64,000 nucleotides of DNA. Origin: Modestobacter versicolor. GTDB taxonomy: Bacteria > Actinomycetota > Actinomycetes > Mycobacteriales > Geodermatophilaceae. Below are positions 7,840 to 17,150 of the stretch, in pieces. The position numbers were made by a program, and so were the translations under genes. Numbering within the stretch: the stretch's first letter is position 1; every line of letters starts with the position of its first letter. A model generated the notes under the pieces. That model saw only the letters and a program-made list of their open reading frames with translations, ran no database searches and was not told the origin of the DNA. The stretch is taken from assembly GCF_014195485.1 (NCBI RefSeq), contig NZ_JACIBU010000001.1:3782001-3846000 (forward strand). Direction: 5' to 3'.

Positions 7840-8874
7840 GTGCAGGAACGCCGTGACGCCCGACTGGCGGACCTGACGACCCTCGAGGTCGGCGGGCCGA
7901 TCGAGCGGCTGCTCGAGGTCACCACCCGCGAGGAGCTGGTCGCCGCCGTGCGGGACGCCGACGACGCCGGCCGCCCGCTGCTGGTGCTGGGCGGTGGGTC
8001 GAACGTCGTCGCCCCGGACAGCGGCTGGCCCGGTGACGTCGTCCTGGTGCGCACCCGCGGCATCGCCCGCCGGGACGTGGGGGACACCGTCGAGCTCGAG
8101 GTCGAGGCCGGCGAGCCGTGGGACGACCTGGTCGCCTTCACCGTCGACCAGGGGCTGGCCGGCATGGAGGCGCTGTCGGGCATCCCCGGGTCGACCGGCG
8201 CGACGCCCGTGCAGAACGTCGGCGCGTACGGCCAGGAGGTGGCCGCGCTGATCACCGCCGTCCAGGTCTACGACCGGGCGGCCGGGGTGGAGCGCACCTT
8301 CCGCCCGGCCGAGCTGGGCTTCGCCTACCGGGACAGCCGGCTCAAGCAGCAGCCCGACGCCCACGTCGTCCTCGCGGTGACCTTCGCGCTGCGGGTGTCG
8401 GCGCAGTCCAGCCCGGTGAGCTACGCGGAGCTGGCCAGGGCGCTCGGCGTCGAGCTGGGGGACACCGCACCGCTGGCCGACGTGCGCGCCGCCGTGCTGG
8501 CCCTGCGCCGCGGCAAGGGGATGGTCTGGGACCCCGCCGACCCCGACTCGCGCAGCGCGGGCTCGTTCTTCACCAACCCGGTCGTCCCGGTCGAGGCCGC
8601 GGTCGAGGGCTGCCCGTCGTGGCCGGCCGGCATCGGCGCCGACGGGGCCGCGCAGGTCAAGCTGAGCGCGGCGTGGCTGGTGCAGCACGCCGGCTACGGC
8701 AAGGGCACCCGGGTGGGCCGGGTCGGCACGTCGTCGCGGCACAGCCTGGCGCTGACCACCGAGCCCGGCGCCACGGCGACCGAGCTGATGGAGTTCGCGC
8801 AGCAGGTCGTCGCGGCCGTCCACGAGCGGTTCGGGGTCACCCTGGTCCCCGAGCCCACCGCGGTGCGCCCGTGA
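7840..8874 (+). CDS. murB: UDP-N-acetylenolpyruvoylglucosamine reductase
   Basis: A 344-residue type I MurB. The FAD-binding region contains LGGGSNVV and SGIPGSTGATPVQNVGAYG. The catalytic part contains YRDSRLK and SAGSFFTNPV, whose serine is the expected proton donor. It reduces UDP-GlcNAc-enolpyruvate to UDP-MurNAc in peptidoglycan synthesis in the cytoplasm. The GTG at 7840 begins just before LTTLEVGGP and fits a leaderless transcript. M. tuberculosis also has murB at this point in the gene order. The stop overlaps the next GTG. Confidence 0.95.
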   Translation: MQERRDARLADLTTLEVGGPIERLLEVTTREELVAAVRDADDAGRPLLVLGGGSNVVAPDSGWPGDVVLVRTRGIARRDVGDTVELEVEAGEPWDDLVAFTVDQGLAGMEALSGIPGSTGATPVQNVGAYGQEVAALITAVQVYDRAAGVERTFRPAELGFAYRDSRLKQQPDAHVVLAVTFALRVSAQSSPVSYAELARALGVELGDTAPLADVRAAVLALRRGKGMVWDPADPDSRSAGSFFTNPVVPVEAAVEGCPSWPAGIGADGAAQVKLSAAWLVQHAGYGKGTRVGRVGTSSRHSLALTTEPGATATELMEFAQQVVAAVHERFGVTLVPEPTAVRP

Positions 8875-9152
8875 ACCCGGCCGGGTCGCTGCAGCTGGGC
8901 TCGCTCTACGACGCGCTGCGGACGCCGGCCCCGATGCCGGCCGACCCTGCCGCGATGACCGGCTGGCTGGCCCGGGTCGAGGCGGACGCCGCGCTGAGCG
9001 GGCTCATCTCCCGGGTGCTGAACTCCGGCAGCGCGACCACCGCCGAGGTGACCGACGCGCGGGCGCTGTTCGACCGGCACGGCACCGCGGCCGACCCCGC
9101 CCGCGTGACCCGCGCCTACGAGCTGCTGCACCGGCACGCCGAGCAACTCTGA
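8871..9152 (+). CDS. Small conserved protein, first of a tandem paralogous pair
   Basis: A 93-residue soluble protein of unknown function, GTGA-coupled to murB. It has no recognisable domain. It is clearly related to the next gene product: both share the scheme L-x-LR-x-P-x-P-x-P near the N-terminus, W-x-A-x-x-EAD in the middle, GL-x-SR, T-x-x-EV, RAL and a C-terminal AYELL. Predicted mainly helical. Coupling to murB suggests co-expression but does not by itself tell the role. Confidence 0.72.
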   Translation: MNPAGSLQLGSLYDALRTPAPMPADPAAMTGWLARVEADAALSGLISRVLNSGSATTAEVTDARALFDRHGTAADPARVTRAYELLHRHAEQL

Positions 9153-9439
9153 TGGCGGTCCGGCCGGAGACGGCGGACCTGCTGCGGCAGCTGTACCACG
9201 ACCTCCGCCAGCCGAACCCCTTCCCGGAGCAGGCCTCCGAGGCCGAGCAGGACGTCTGGATCGCGCAGGCCGAAGCCGACAGCTGGCTCGCCGGGCTGCT
9301 CTCCCGGGCCACGGCCCACGGCCGGGTCACCCGGGAGGAGGTCGAGGAAGGGCGCGCCCTCTCGACGGCCGCTGGCAGCTGCCTCGGCGGGGAACGGGTC
9401 GCCGCGGCCTACGAGCTGCTGCTGCCCGAGGCTCTCTGA
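9152..9439 (+). CDS. Small conserved protein, second of a tandem paralogous pair
   Basis: A 95-residue soluble protein, starting at an ATG that overlaps the previous stop (TGATG). It is a paralogue of the 8871-9152 product, with the same spacing of EAD, GL-x-SR, EV-x-x-x-RAL and AYELL. Function unknown. The pair probably arose by local duplication. A long hairpin closes the operon. Confidence 0.72.
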   Translation: MAVRPETADLLRQLYHDLRQPNPFPEQASEAEQDVWIAQAEADSWLAGLLSRATAHGRVTREEVEEGRALSTAAGSCLGGERVAAAYELLLPEAL

Positions 9440-9459
9440 GCCCGCGGCGCGTCGAGAAC

Positions 9460-9502
9460 CGCCGGATCGCTGCATCCCCGGGTGGGATGCCGCGATCCGG
9501 CG
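9460..9502. terminator. Bidirectional hairpin terminator between converging genes
   Basis: A 19-bp stem with one mismatch (arms 9460-9478 and 9484-9502, 5-base loop) lies between the plus-strand small gene and the minus-strand SDR gene, so it can serve both. Confidence 0.8.
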
Positions 9503-9526
9503 CGCCTCGGCGAACCCGCGCCGGGC

Positions 9527-10309
9527 TCAGGCCTCCCGGTGCACCTTGTGCTGGGCGGCCTGCGCGCGCGGCCGGACGACGAGCAGGTCGACGTTGACGT
9601 GGTGCGGCCGGGTGACCGCCCAGGCGATGCAGTCGGCGACGTCCGCGGCGACCAGCGGCTCGCGCACCCCGCGGTAGACGGCGTCCGCCTTCTCCTGCGA
9701 CCGCGTGCGGTTGAGCGAGAACTCCTCGGTCCTGACCATGCCCGGCGCGATCTCCACCACCCGCACCGGCTCGGCGACCAGCTCCAGCCGCAGCGTCTCG
9801 GCCAGCGTGTGCACCCCGTGCTTGGCCGCCGTGTACGACGCCCCGCCCTCGTAGCTCACCAGCCCGGCCGTCGAGCCGACGAAGACCACGTCGCCGGCGC
9901 CCGAGGCGCGCAGCGCCGGCAGGAGCGCCTTGGTCACCCGCACCGTGCCCAGGACGTTGACGTCGTAGGTGCGCTGCCAGGAGTCCAGGTCGGCGTCGGC
10001 CACCGGGTTGGCGTCGAAGGCCCCGCCGGCGTTGTTCACCAGCACGTCGACCCGGTCCAGCCCCGCCGCGAACGCCGTCACGGACGTGGGGTCGGTCACG
10101 TCCAGCTGCACCGCCCGGCCCCCGATCCGCTCCGTCAGGGCGGTCAGCCGGTCGAGCCGGCGGGCGGCCAGGACGACGTCGAACCCCTCGGCCGCCAGCC
10201 GTTCGGCGGTCGCGGCGCCGATCCCGCTGGAGGCTCCGGTGACGACGGCGACGCGGCCCCGGCCGGCGGAGGGCGCGCTGGTGGAGGGGGGGATCACAGG
10301 GCTGGACAT
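9527..10309 (-). CDS. SDR-family NAD(P)-dependent oxidoreductase (Rv0484c-like)
   Basis: A 260-residue classical short-chain dehydrogenase. TGASSGIG gives the cofactor-binding glycine motif, NNAG the structural motif, and S-x12-Y-x3-K is present (SYTAAK). Position between murB and mshA matches Rv0484c in M. tuberculosis. The substrate is unknown. Confidence 0.88.
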   Translation of the reverse strand: MSSPVIPPSTSAPSAGRGRVAVVTGASSGIGAATAERLAAEGFDVVLAARRLDRLTALTERIGGRAVQLDVTDPTSVTAFAAGLDRVDVLVNNAGGAFDANPVADADLDSWQRTYDVNVLGTVRVTKALLPALRASGAGDVVFVGSTAGLVSYEGGASYTAAKHGVHTLAETLRLELVAEPVRVVEIAPGMVRTEEFSLNRTRSQEKADAVYRGVREPLVAADVADCIAWAVTRPHHVNVDLLVVRPRAQAAQHKVHREA

Positions 10310-10408
10310 GTGCCCATCCTGGCGCTGTAGGACACTGGGCAGTCGACAGGGGTGTCCCGATCGGGCGCTCGACGGACCAGCCGACGCTGCCCGAGCGGGA
10401 GGAGTGAC

Positions 10409-11773
10409 GTGCCCTCACGTCGTCATCCGCGCCAGCCGACGCCGTGGCGGGCCGCCGTCCAGCCTCCCGTGCCGGTGCTCCCGCGCCGGGTCGCCACCCT
10501 CTCGGTGCACACCAGCCCGCTCGAGCAGCCCGGCGCCGGTGACGCGGGCGGCATGAACGTCTACGTGGTCGAGGTGTCCCGCCGGCTGGCCGCCCGCGGC
10601 ATCGCCGTCGACGTCTTCACCCGGGCCACCTCCTCCGAGCAGCCGCCGGTGGTCGAGATGGCGCCCGGCGTCACCGTGCGGCACGTCAGCGCCGGCCCGT
10701 TCGAGGGGCTGGGCAAGAACGAGCTGCCCGCCCAGATGTGCGCCTTCACCGCGGCCGTGCTGCGCGAGGAGGCCCAGCACGACCCGGGCCACTTCGACGT
10801 CGTCCACTCCCACTACTGGCTCTCCGGCCAGGTCGGCTGGCTGGCCCGCGACCGCTGGGGCGTGCCGCTGGTCCACTCCGCGCACACCCTGGCCAAGGTC
10901 AAGAACGCCGCGCTGGCCGAGGGCGACGACCCCGAGCCGCGCGCCCGGGTGATCGGCGAGGAGCAGGTGGTCGCCGAGGCCGACCGGCTGGTCGCCAACA
11001 CCGCCGAGGAGGCCCGGCAGCTCGTCGACTTCTACGACGCCGACCCGCGCCGCACCCTGGTCATCCCGCCCGGCGTCGACCTGCAGCGGTTCCGCCCGGG
11101 CGACCGGCAGCGCGCCCGGCAGCGGGTCGGGGTGCCGGCCGACGCCGTCGTCCTGCTGTTCGTCGGCCGCATCCAGCCGCTCAAGGCACCGGACATGCTG
11201 CTGCAGGCCGCGGCGCGGATGCTCGCCGACGACCCGTCGCTGCGGGCCCGGCTGCAGGTCCTGGTCGTCGGTGCCCCCAGCGGGTCCGGGCTGGCCGAGC
11301 CGCAGCGGCTGCAGGAGCTCGCGGTCAGCCTCGGCGTCACCGACGTGGTGCGCTTCATCCCGCCGCAGGCGCCCGAGCAGCTGGCCGACCACTACCGGGC
11401 CGCCGACGTCGCCGTGGTGCCCAGCCACAACGAGTCCTTCGGGCTGGTGGCGCTGGAGGCGCAGGCCTGCGGCACCCCGGTGGTGGCCGCCGCCGTCGGC
11501 GGGCTGTGCACCGCCGTGGACGACGGGGTCTCCGGGCTGCTGGTCGCCGGCCGCGACCCGGAGGGCTACGCCTCGGCCATCCGCCGGGTGCTGGCCCGCC
11601 GCGAGCTGCTCGCCGCGGGCGCCCGCCGGCACGCCGCCGCGTTCAGCTGGGACCGCACCACCGACTCCCTGGTCGGGGCCTACGCCGCCGCGATGGCCGA
11701 GCTGCGGGACACCCGCCCGGCCATCCGGCCCGCCGAGCGGTTCCGCAGCGCCGTGGGGCTCCGCGCTCGATGA
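10409..11773 (+). CDS. mshA: D-inositol-3-phosphate glycosyltransferase (mycothiol synthesis)
   Basis: A 454-residue GT4 (GT-B) glycosyltransferase. [19 protein letters not shown] near the N-terminus is the MshA acceptor-site signature, and [17 protein letters not shown] is the nucleotide-sugar site. It transfers GlcNAc from UDP-GlcNAc to 1L-myo-inositol 3-phosphate, the first step of mycothiol, the actinobacterial redox thiol. The GTG at 10409 follows a strong RBS (GGGAGGAG, 10397-10404); the first about 30 residues are a variable basic leader. ATGA coupling to the YbjN gene is as in mycobacteria (Rv0486-Rv0487). Confidence 0.95.
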   Translation: MPSRRHPRQPTPWRAAVQPPVPVLPRRVATLSVHTSPLEQPGAGDAGGMNVYVVEVSRRLAARGIAVDVFTRATSSEQPPVVEMAPGVTVRHVSAGPFEGLGKNELPAQMCAFTAAVLREEAQHDPGHFDVVHSHYWLSGQVGWLARDRWGVPLVHSAHTLAKVKNAALAEGDDPEPRARVIGEEQVVAEADRLVANTAEEARQLVDFYDADPRRTLVIPPGVDLQRFRPGDRQRARQRVGVPADAVVLLFVGRIQPLKAPDMLLQAAARMLADDPSLRARLQVLVVGAPSGSGLAEPQRLQELAVSLGVTDVVRFIPPQAPEQLADHYRAADVAVVPSHNESFGLVALEAQACGTPVVAAAVGGLCTAVDDGVSGLLVAGRDPEGYASAIRRVLARRELLAAGARRHAAAFSWDRTTDSLVGAYAAAMAELRDTRPAIRPAERFRSAVGLRAR

Positions 11774-12285
11774 GCGAGCGCACCGTCCCCGAGCTCGACA
11801 CCGTGATCGAGGGGACGCTGCGCGCCGCCGACCTGGAGTTCGAGCACCCCGGCCCGGGCCGCTGGGTCGTCACCCTGCCCGGGGAGAAGCGGCTGCGGAC
11901 CCTGGTGGGGCTCACCGTCGGTGGGCACGGGTTCCGGGTGGAGGCCTTCGTGTGCCGCCAGCCCGACGAGAACCGCGAGCAGCTGTGGGCCTGGCTGCTG
12001 CAGCACAACGCCCGGATGTACGGCGTGAGCTACTCCATCGACACGGTCGGCGACATCTACCTCACCGGCCGGCTCCCGCACGCCGCGGTCACCCCGGAGG
12101 AGATCGACCGGCTGCTCGGCTCGGTGCTCACCTACGCCGACGAGCACTTCAACACGATGCTGGAGATCGGCTTCGGCAGCTCGATCCGCCGCGAGTGGGA
12201 CTGGCGGGTCAAGCGGGGGGAGTCGCTGCGCAACCTCGAGGCCTTCGCCGCGTTCGCCGACCCGGCGCACCGGCCCGCGGAGTGA
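11770..12285 (+). CDS. YbjN-domain protein (Rv0487-like)
   Basis: A 171-residue protein of the YbjN/type III secretion chaperone-like fold. The stretches [20 protein letters not shown] and [20 protein letters not shown] are typical. It is ATGA-coupled to mshA, an arrangement conserved with mycobacteria, yet no role in mycothiol synthesis is established. The GTGA at its stop begins a 5-codon bridging frame to the transporter gene. Confidence 0.85.
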   Translation: MSERTVPELDTVIEGTLRAADLEFEHPGPGRWVVTLPGEKRLRTLVGLTVGGHGFRVEAFVCRQPDENREQLWAWLLQHNARMYGVSYSIDTVGDIYLTGRLPHAAVTPEEIDRLLGSVLTYADEHFNTMLEIGFGSSIRREWDWRVKRGESLRNLEAFAAFADPAHRPAE

Positions 12286-12299
12286 GCGGGCCGGCGTGA
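12282..12299 (+). other. Bridging mini-ORF, 5 codons, YbjN to MFS gene
   Basis: GTG at 12282 overlaps the YbjN stop, and the frame ends with a TGA (12297-12299) overlapping the GTG start of the MFS gene. Probably only a coupling device, if used at all. Confidence 0.3.
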
Positions 12300-13855
12300 G
12301 CACCACCGAGCGCCCGGCAGCGGAGACCACCGAGCTCCCCGCGGGCTACGAGCGCCGCTGGTGGGTGCTGGCGACGATGGTCGTCTGCCTGCTCATGGTG
12401 ATCATGGGCAACACGATCCTGAACGTCGCGCTGCCCACCCTGCAGCGCGAGCTGGACGCCACCCAGGGCGAGCTGCAGTGGGCGATCGACTCCTACATCC
12501 TGGTGTTCGCCGGGCTGCTGTTCAGCTGGGGCGTGGTCGGTGACCGGATCGGCCGCCGCAAGGTGCTGCTCGCCGGGCTGACCATCTTCGCCCTGGGCTC
12601 GGTGCTGGCGGCGTTCAGCGGGTCGGCGCTGGAGCTCATCGCCTGGCGGGCGCTGATGGGCGTCGGCGGCGCGGCGGTGCAGCCGGCCACGCTGGCGGTG
12701 ATCACCAACGTCTTCCCGGCCGGCGAGCGCGGCCGGGCGATCGGCTTCTGGGCCGGTGCCTCGGGGCTGGCCGTGGCCGGCGGGCCGCTGGCCGGTGGTC
12801 TGGTGCTCGAGCACTTCTGGTGGGGCGCGGTCTTCCTGCTCGGCGTCCCGGTCGCGGCGGTCGGCGTGCTCGGCATCCTGCTCGTCGTCCCGGAGTCCAA
12901 GGACCCCGACCCTGGCCGGCTCGACATCCCGGGCGTGCTGCTGTCGATCGCCGCCCTGGTGGTCCTGGTGTACGGGATCATCCGCGGGGGCTCCGAGGGC
13001 TGGGGTGACACGTTGACCTGGGGTGCGCTGGCCGTGGGCGCCGGCCTGCTCGCCGTCTTCGTCTGGTGGCAGCGCCGCACGGCGCACCCCGCGCTGGACG
13101 TCTCGCTGTTCCGCAGCCCCGCGTTCTCCGCCGCCGCCGGGGCGCTGGCGCTCAACTTCTTCGCCCTGCAGGGCGCGACGTTCTACCTCGTCTACTACCT
13201 GCAGGGCGTCCGCGGGTACTCGCCGCTGCAGAGCGGGGCCGCGCTGATCCCGGTGGCGCTCGGGATCGCGCTGATGGCCCCGCGGTCCTCGAAGCTCGCC
13301 GAGCGCTTCGGCGCCAAGGCCGTGTGCGCCACCGGGTTCGCCCTCATCGCGACCTCCTTCGCCGGCATCCAGCTGCTGGAGACCGACGCCCCGGTGTGGC
13401 TGGTACTGGTCGACCTGTCGCTGCAGGGCATCGGGATGGGTTGCACGCTGGCCCCGGCCACCGAGTCGATCATGTCGGTGGTGCCCCGGGAGAAGGCCGG
13501 CGCGGGTGCTGCGGTGAACAACTCCGTCCGGCAGGTGGGTGGTGCGCTGGGCGTGGCCATCCTCGGCTCGGTGCTGGCCGGCGCCTACGCCAGCCGGCTC
13601 GGGGACGACGTCGACGTGCTCCCGGCCGCGGCGCGCGACCAGGCCAGCGAGTCGATCGTCGCGACGCTGTCCGCGGTCGAGCAGGCCGAGCGGGCCGGTG
13701 GGGACGCCGCCACCGCGGCCGCTGCGGTCGCCGACCCGGCCCGCGAGGCCTTCGTCGGGGCCATGCACCTGACCGCCGTGGGCACCGCCGCCTGCGCCGT
13801 CGTCGCCATGGTCGTCGTCCTGGTCTGGCTGCCCGGACGGCACCGCACCCGCTGA
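12296..13855 (+). CDS. MFS drug/metabolite transporter, DHA2 (14-TM) family
   Basis: A 519-residue membrane protein with about 14 hydrophobic segments. GDRIGRRKVLLAGL is the loop 2-3 motif A, and GNTILNVALPTLQREL near the first helix is typical of EmrB/QacA transporters. A proton-driven exporter is likely; the substrate is unknown. Homologues of M. tuberculosis have a LysE-type exporter at this place (Rv0488), so the slot holds an exporter of a different family here. Confidence 0.9.
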   Translation: MSTTERPAAETTELPAGYERRWWVLATMVVCLLMVIMGNTILNVALPTLQRELDATQGELQWAIDSYILVFAGLLFSWGVVGDRIGRRKVLLAGLTIFALGSVLAAFSGSALELIAWRALMGVGGAAVQPATLAVITNVFPAGERGRAIGFWAGASGLAVAGGPLAGGLVLEHFWWGAVFLLGVPVAAVGVLGILLVVPESKDPDPGRLDIPGVLLSIAALVVLVYGIIRGGSEGWGDTLTWGALAVGAGLLAVFVWWQRRTAHPALDVSLFRSPAFSAAAGALALNFFALQGATFYLVYYLQGVRGYSPLQSGAALIPVALGIALMAPRSSKLAERFGAKAVCATGFALIATSFAGIQLLETDAPVWLVLVDLSLQGIGMGCTLAPATESIMSVVPREKAGAGAAVNNSVRQVGGALGVAILGSVLAGAYASRLGDDVDVLPAAARDQASESIVATLSAVEQAERAGGDAATAAAAVADPAREAFVGAMHLTAVGTAACAVVAMVVVLVWLPGRHRTR

Positions 13856-13869
13856 CCTGCCCCCTCGTG

Positions 13870-13890
13870 CGGTCGGGTGTCACCCGACCG
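13870..13890 (+). terminator. Palindrome after the MFS gene
   Basis: A perfect 10-bp inverted repeat (13870-13879 and 13881-13890) around one base, 15 bases after the stop. It may act as a terminator or as an operator. The remaining bases up to 14064 hold no gene; TTGACC at 13986 could be a -35 but no clear -10 follows. Confidence 0.5.
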
Positions 13891-14064
13891 GGCGTCCCGG
13901 CGTGGCGCGGACCGCCACGCTGCGTCGATCAGTGACCCACCCCACGCCTGCTCGGGTGACCCTCGACCGGACTGTGCGGGTCCCGTTGACCACGGAGCGT
14001 GCGGACCGCCACTGTCTGGGGGAGAGCGGCGCCGGACCCACGGCGCCGACGAGGAGGAGCCCCC

Positions 14065-15336
14065 GTGCACGACGTCCGCCCTGTCCAGCAGCTGCCGCAC
14101 CGCCCCGCCCGCCGCGACCCCTTCGCGCCCCTGCTGGGCAGCGAGCGGGCGGAGATGATGCGCCGGCACGTGCGGGAGGGCCTGGTCACCCACTCGGTGC
14201 CCACCGGTGGCGCGCCGCAGCCGGTGACCGTGTTTGACGACGGCCGCGCGCGGGTCAACCTGGGCACCAACAACTACCTGGGCCTGGCCGGTGACCCGCA
14301 GGTGGTCGAGGCCGCGATCAGCGCGCTGCGCCAGTACGGCACCACCGCCGCCGGCAGCCGCATCCTCAACGGCACCACCCGGCTGCACCTGACGCTGGAG
14401 CAGGAGCTCGCCGAGCACTACGGCACCGAGGACGCCGTCATCGTCTCCTCCGGCGTCAACGCCAACGTCGCCGTGCTGTCGACCAGCTGCGCCCCCGGCG
14501 ACGTGCTGCTCGTCGACGCCCATGCCCACGCCAGCCTGCACACCGCCGCCGCGGGCAGCCGCGGCACGGTCCAGCGCTTCACCCACAACTCGACCGCCTC
14601 GCTGGAGCGTCGGCTGAGCAAGCTCGACCCCGAGGCCGGGGCGGTCGTCGTCGTGGACGGGGTCTACTCGATGAGCGGCGAGGCCGCACCGCTGGCCGCG
14701 ATCGCCGGGCTCTGCGGGCGGTTCTCCGCCCGACTGGTGGTCGACGAGGCGCACGGGCTGGGCGTGCTCGGCGCGGGCGGCCGCGGCGCCGCGGAGGCCG
14801 CCGGGGTGCTCGACCGGGTCGACGCGGTGACCGTCGCCTTCAGCAAGTCGCTGGCGAGCGTGGGCGGGGCGGTGATGACCTCGCGCGCCGTCGCCGACGG
14901 CATCCGGGGCACCGCGATGCCCTACATCTTCAGCGCCTCCGGCGACCCCGCCGCGATCGCCGCCGCGCTCGCCTCGCTGCGGGTGCTGCGGCGCGAGCCG
15001 GAGCGGATGGAGCGGCTGCGCGCCAACGGCGAGCTGCTGCGCCGGGTGCTGACCGAGCACGGCGCCGCGCCGCTGCCGGGCAGGGGCGCGGTCATCGCCG
15101 TCCTCACCGGCGACGACGAGGCCACCCGGGCCGCCTGGGCCGCGGCGCACGAGGCCGGCGTCTACACCAACGCGGTCGGCTACCCGGCGGTGCCGCGGGG
15201 CAGGGGCGTGCTGCGGCTCGCGGTGATGGCCACCCACACCGAGGAGCAGCTGCGCCTGGCCGGCGAGCTGGTCGCCGCCGCCGTCCGCAGCGTGCGCACC
15301 CCGGAGGTCACCGACCTGGCCGAGGCCGTCGCCTGA
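14065..15336 (+). CDS. Alpha-oxoamine synthase family PLP enzyme
   Basis: A 423-residue fold-type I PLP enzyme of the KBL/BioF/serine palmitoyltransferase group. [37 protein letters not shown] and the Schiff-base lysine in [11 protein letters not shown] are visible. The GTG at 14065 follows a strong RBS (GAGGAGGAG). The family condenses an amino acid with an acyl-CoA. There is no biotin or threonine-degradation partner nearby, so a specific name cannot be given. It is an insertion relative to the mycobacterial gene order. Confidence 0.85.
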   Translation: MHDVRPVQQLPHRPARRDPFAPLLGSERAEMMRRHVREGLVTHSVPTGGAPQPVTVFDDGRARVNLGTNNYLGLAGDPQVVEAAISALRQYGTTAAGSRILNGTTRLHLTLEQELAEHYGTEDAVIVSSGVNANVAVLSTSCAPGDVLLVDAHAHASLHTAAAGSRGTVQRFTHNSTASLERRLSKLDPEAGAVVVVDGVYSMSGEAAPLAAIAGLCGRFSARLVVDEAHGLGVLGAGGRGAAEAAGVLDRVDAVTVAFSKSLASVGGAVMTSRAVADGIRGTAMPYIFSASGDPAAIAAALASLRVLRREPERMERLRANGELLRRVLTEHGAAPLPGRGAVIAVLTGDDEATRAAWAAAHEAGVYTNAVGYPAVPRGRGVLRLAVMATHTEEQLRLAGELVAAAVRSVRTPEVTDLAEAVA

Positions 15337-15394
15337 CGGGTGGCCGACCCGCCTGGGCACACCGGCCCGGCGCGGGTCGGGCAGGATGAGCCGC

Positions 15395-16159
15395 GTGAGC
15401 GACGCGACCAACTCCGGCACCCTCATCCTGCTCCGCCACGGCGAGAGCGAGTGGAACAAGGCCAACCTGTTCACCGGCTGGGTGGACGTCGAGCTGTCCG
15501 AGAAGGGCCGGGCCGAGGCCGCCCGCGGCGGGCAGCTGCTCGCCGAGCAGGACCTGCTGCCCGACGTGCTGCACACCTCGCTGCTCAAGCGGGCGATCAC
15601 CACCGCCGAGCTGGCGCTGGCCGCCGCCGACCGGCAGTGGATCCCGGTGCGCCGGTCCTGGCGGCTCAACGAGCGGCACTACGGCGCGCTGCAGGGCAAG
15701 GACAAGGCGCAGACCCTGGCCGAGTACGGCGAGGAGCAGTTCATGACCTGGCGGCGCAGCTACGCCACCCCGCCGCCGCCGATCGAGGCCGGCAGCGAGT
15801 ACAGCCAGGACGCCGACCCGCGCTACGCCGCGCTGCCCCCGGAGGCCCGCCCGGCCACCGAGTGCCTGGCCGACGTCGTCGTCCGGATGCTGCCCTACTG
15901 GTACGACGCGATCGTCCCGGACCTGCGGGCCGGCCGGAACGTGCTGGTCACCGCGCACGGCAACAGCCTGCGCGCGCTGGTGAAGCACCTCGACGGCATG
16001 GGCGACGACGAGGTGGTCGGGCTCAACATCCCGACCGGCGTCCCGCTGCGCTACGACCTGGACGCCGACCTGCGGCCGACCAACCCGGGTGGCCAGTACC
16101 TCGACCCCGAGGCCGCCGCCGCCGCGATCGAGGCCGTCAAGAACCAGGGCAAGAAGTAG
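15395..16159 (+). CDS. gpmA: 2,3-bisphosphoglycerate-dependent phosphoglycerate mutase
   Basis: A 254-residue d[13 protein letters not shown] carries the phosphohistidine, and [19 protein letters not shown], the family signature, is present. It interconverts 3- and 2-phosphoglycerate in glycolysis and gluconeogenesis. I prefer the GTG at 15395 because the residues before TLILLRHG then match the known length; an ATG at 15386 is the alternative. The order gpm-senX3-regX3 is the mycobacterial one, with phoU added here. Confidence 0.93.
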   Translation: MSDATNSGTLILLRHGESEWNKANLFTGWVDVELSEKGRAEAARGGQLLAEQDLLPDVLHTSLLKRAITTAELALAAADRQWIPVRRSWRLNERHYGALQGKDKAQTLAEYGEEQFMTWRRSYATPPPPIEAGSEYSQDADPRYAALPPEARPATECLADVVVRMLPYWYDAIVPDLRAGRNVLVTAHGNSLRALVKHLDGMGDDEVVGLNIPTGVPLRYDLDADLRPTNPGGQYLDPEAAAAAIEAVKNQGKK

Positions 16160-16163
16160 CGGA

Positions 16164-16188
16164 GCCCCGGGCGCTCTGCGCCCGGGGC
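16164..16188 (+). terminator. Hairpin terminator after gpmA
   Basis: An 11-bp perfect stem (16164-16174 and 16178-16188) with a 3-base loop, 5 bases after the gpmA stop. Confidence 0.75.
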
Positions 16189-16192
16189 CCGT

Positions 16193-16253
16193 CGGCCCCT
16201 CTGCAGGGTCCCGTCCCGAGCGTGCGAGGGATGGGCGGCAGAGGGGTCCTTCC
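16193..16253. repeat. Dispersed palindromic repeat, copy A
   Basis: About 61 bp, between the gpmA terminator and the phoU stop. The outer arms (GGCCCCTCTGC and GCAGAGGGGTCC) can pair. The reverse complement of 38811-38871 is closely similar over its whole length, including the ends CGGCCCC and TCCTTCC and the core GAGC-x-TGCGAGG. It looks like a REP-type element at gene ends. Confidence 0.65.
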
Positions 16254-16254
16254 G

Positions 16255-16911
16255 CTAGCCGACGTGCGGCGACTTCTCGCCGGTGACCAGGTAGACGACG
16301 CGGCGGGCGACGCTGACGGCGTGGTCGGCGAACCGCTCGTAGTAGCGGCCCAGCAGGGTGACGTCGATGGCGGCCTCGATGCCGTGGCCCCAGGTGGGCA
16401 GCAGCAGCTCGCGGAACAGCTGCTTGTGCAGCTGGTCCATCAGGTCGTCCTCGGCCTCCAGCTCGGCGGCGGCCTCGATGTCGCGCTTGGCGATCACCGT
16501 GCCGGCCTTGGTCACCAGGCTCTCGGCCACGTGCCCGGCCTCGAGGAGGATCGGTCGCACCTCCTGCGGCACCGCGTGCTCCGGGAAGCGCATCCGGGCC
16601 ACCTTGGCGATGTGCTCGGCCAGGTCGCCCATCCGCTCCAGGTCGCCGACGATGCGCATCGCGGTGGTGATCGTGCGAAGGTCGGTGGCGACCGGCTGCT
16701 GGCGCGCCAGCAGCGTGAAGCAGCGCTCCTCGATGCTCTCCCGCACCGCGTCGATGCGCTCGTCGCCGGCGATCACCAGGTCGGCGAGCGCCACGTCGGC
16801 GTCCAGCAGCGCGGTGGTGGCGGTGCTCATGGCCGATCCGACCGAGTTCGCCATCTCCACCAGGCAGGCGTTGATGTCGTCCAGTTCCTCGCGGTAGCTC
16901 TCCCGCAACAC
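16255..16911 (-). CDS. phoU: Phosphate signalling complex protein PhoU
   Basis: A 218-residue all-helical protein with two PhoU repeats (LVIAGDERIDAVRESIEERC in the first, E-x-x-D-L-M-D-Q-L-H in the second). PhoU links the Pst transporter to the sensor kinase and keeps the phosphate regulon off when phosphate is ample. The GTG at 16911 has an RBS (GGAGG). It diverges from senX3-regX3 across a 239-bp region with a PHO-type box, which suggests control by RegX3. No pst genes are in the window. Confidence 0.95.
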   Translation of the reverse strand: MLRESYREELDDINACLVEMANSVGSAMSTATTALLDADVALADLVIAGDERIDAVRESIEERCFTLLARQQPVATDLRTITTAMRIVGDLERMGDLAEHIAKVARMRFPEHAVPQEVRPILLEAGHVAESLVTKAGTVIAKRDIEAAAELEAEDDLMDQLHKQLFRELLLPTWGHGIEAAIDVTLLGRYYERFADHAVSVARRVVYLVTGEKSPHVG

Positions 16912-17045
16912 GGTTCCTCCCTCGTCACGTCGCCGGTCCGGTGGACGCCGGGCGACGCTGCACCGCGCGGGGGCGTCTCGGCTCGACGGTCACGGCACGC
17001 GGATGCCGTCGAGGGTAGAGACCGGCGGCCGGGCACCAGGGGACT

Positions 17046-17078
17046 GGCAGGTGAACGCCTGTGCACACCGTGGTGAAC
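17046..17078 (-). promoter_or_regulatory. PHO-box-like 11-bp repeats between phoU and senX3
   Basis: On the minus strand two exact GTTCACC heptamers (17072-17078 and 17050-17056) lie 22 bp apart, with a degenerate TGTGCAC unit in phase between them. This makes three 11-bp units, the architecture of actinobacterial PhoP/RegX3 boxes. It lies between phoU and senX3-regX3, so both may be regulated from it. Confidence 0.7.
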
Positions 17079-17137
17079 AGTACCGACCCGACCGGGTGAG
17101 GAGCACCGGAGCGGCTGGTCAGGCTGCCGGAGCCGCC

Positions 17138-17143
17138 TAGCAT
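17138..17143 (+). promoter_or_regulatory. -10 element of a leaderless senX3 promoter
   Basis: TAGCAT ends 7 bases before the senX3 GTG at 17151, with no RBS upstream of that codon. No convincing -35. Confidence 0.5.
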
Positions 17144-17150
17144 CGACCCT

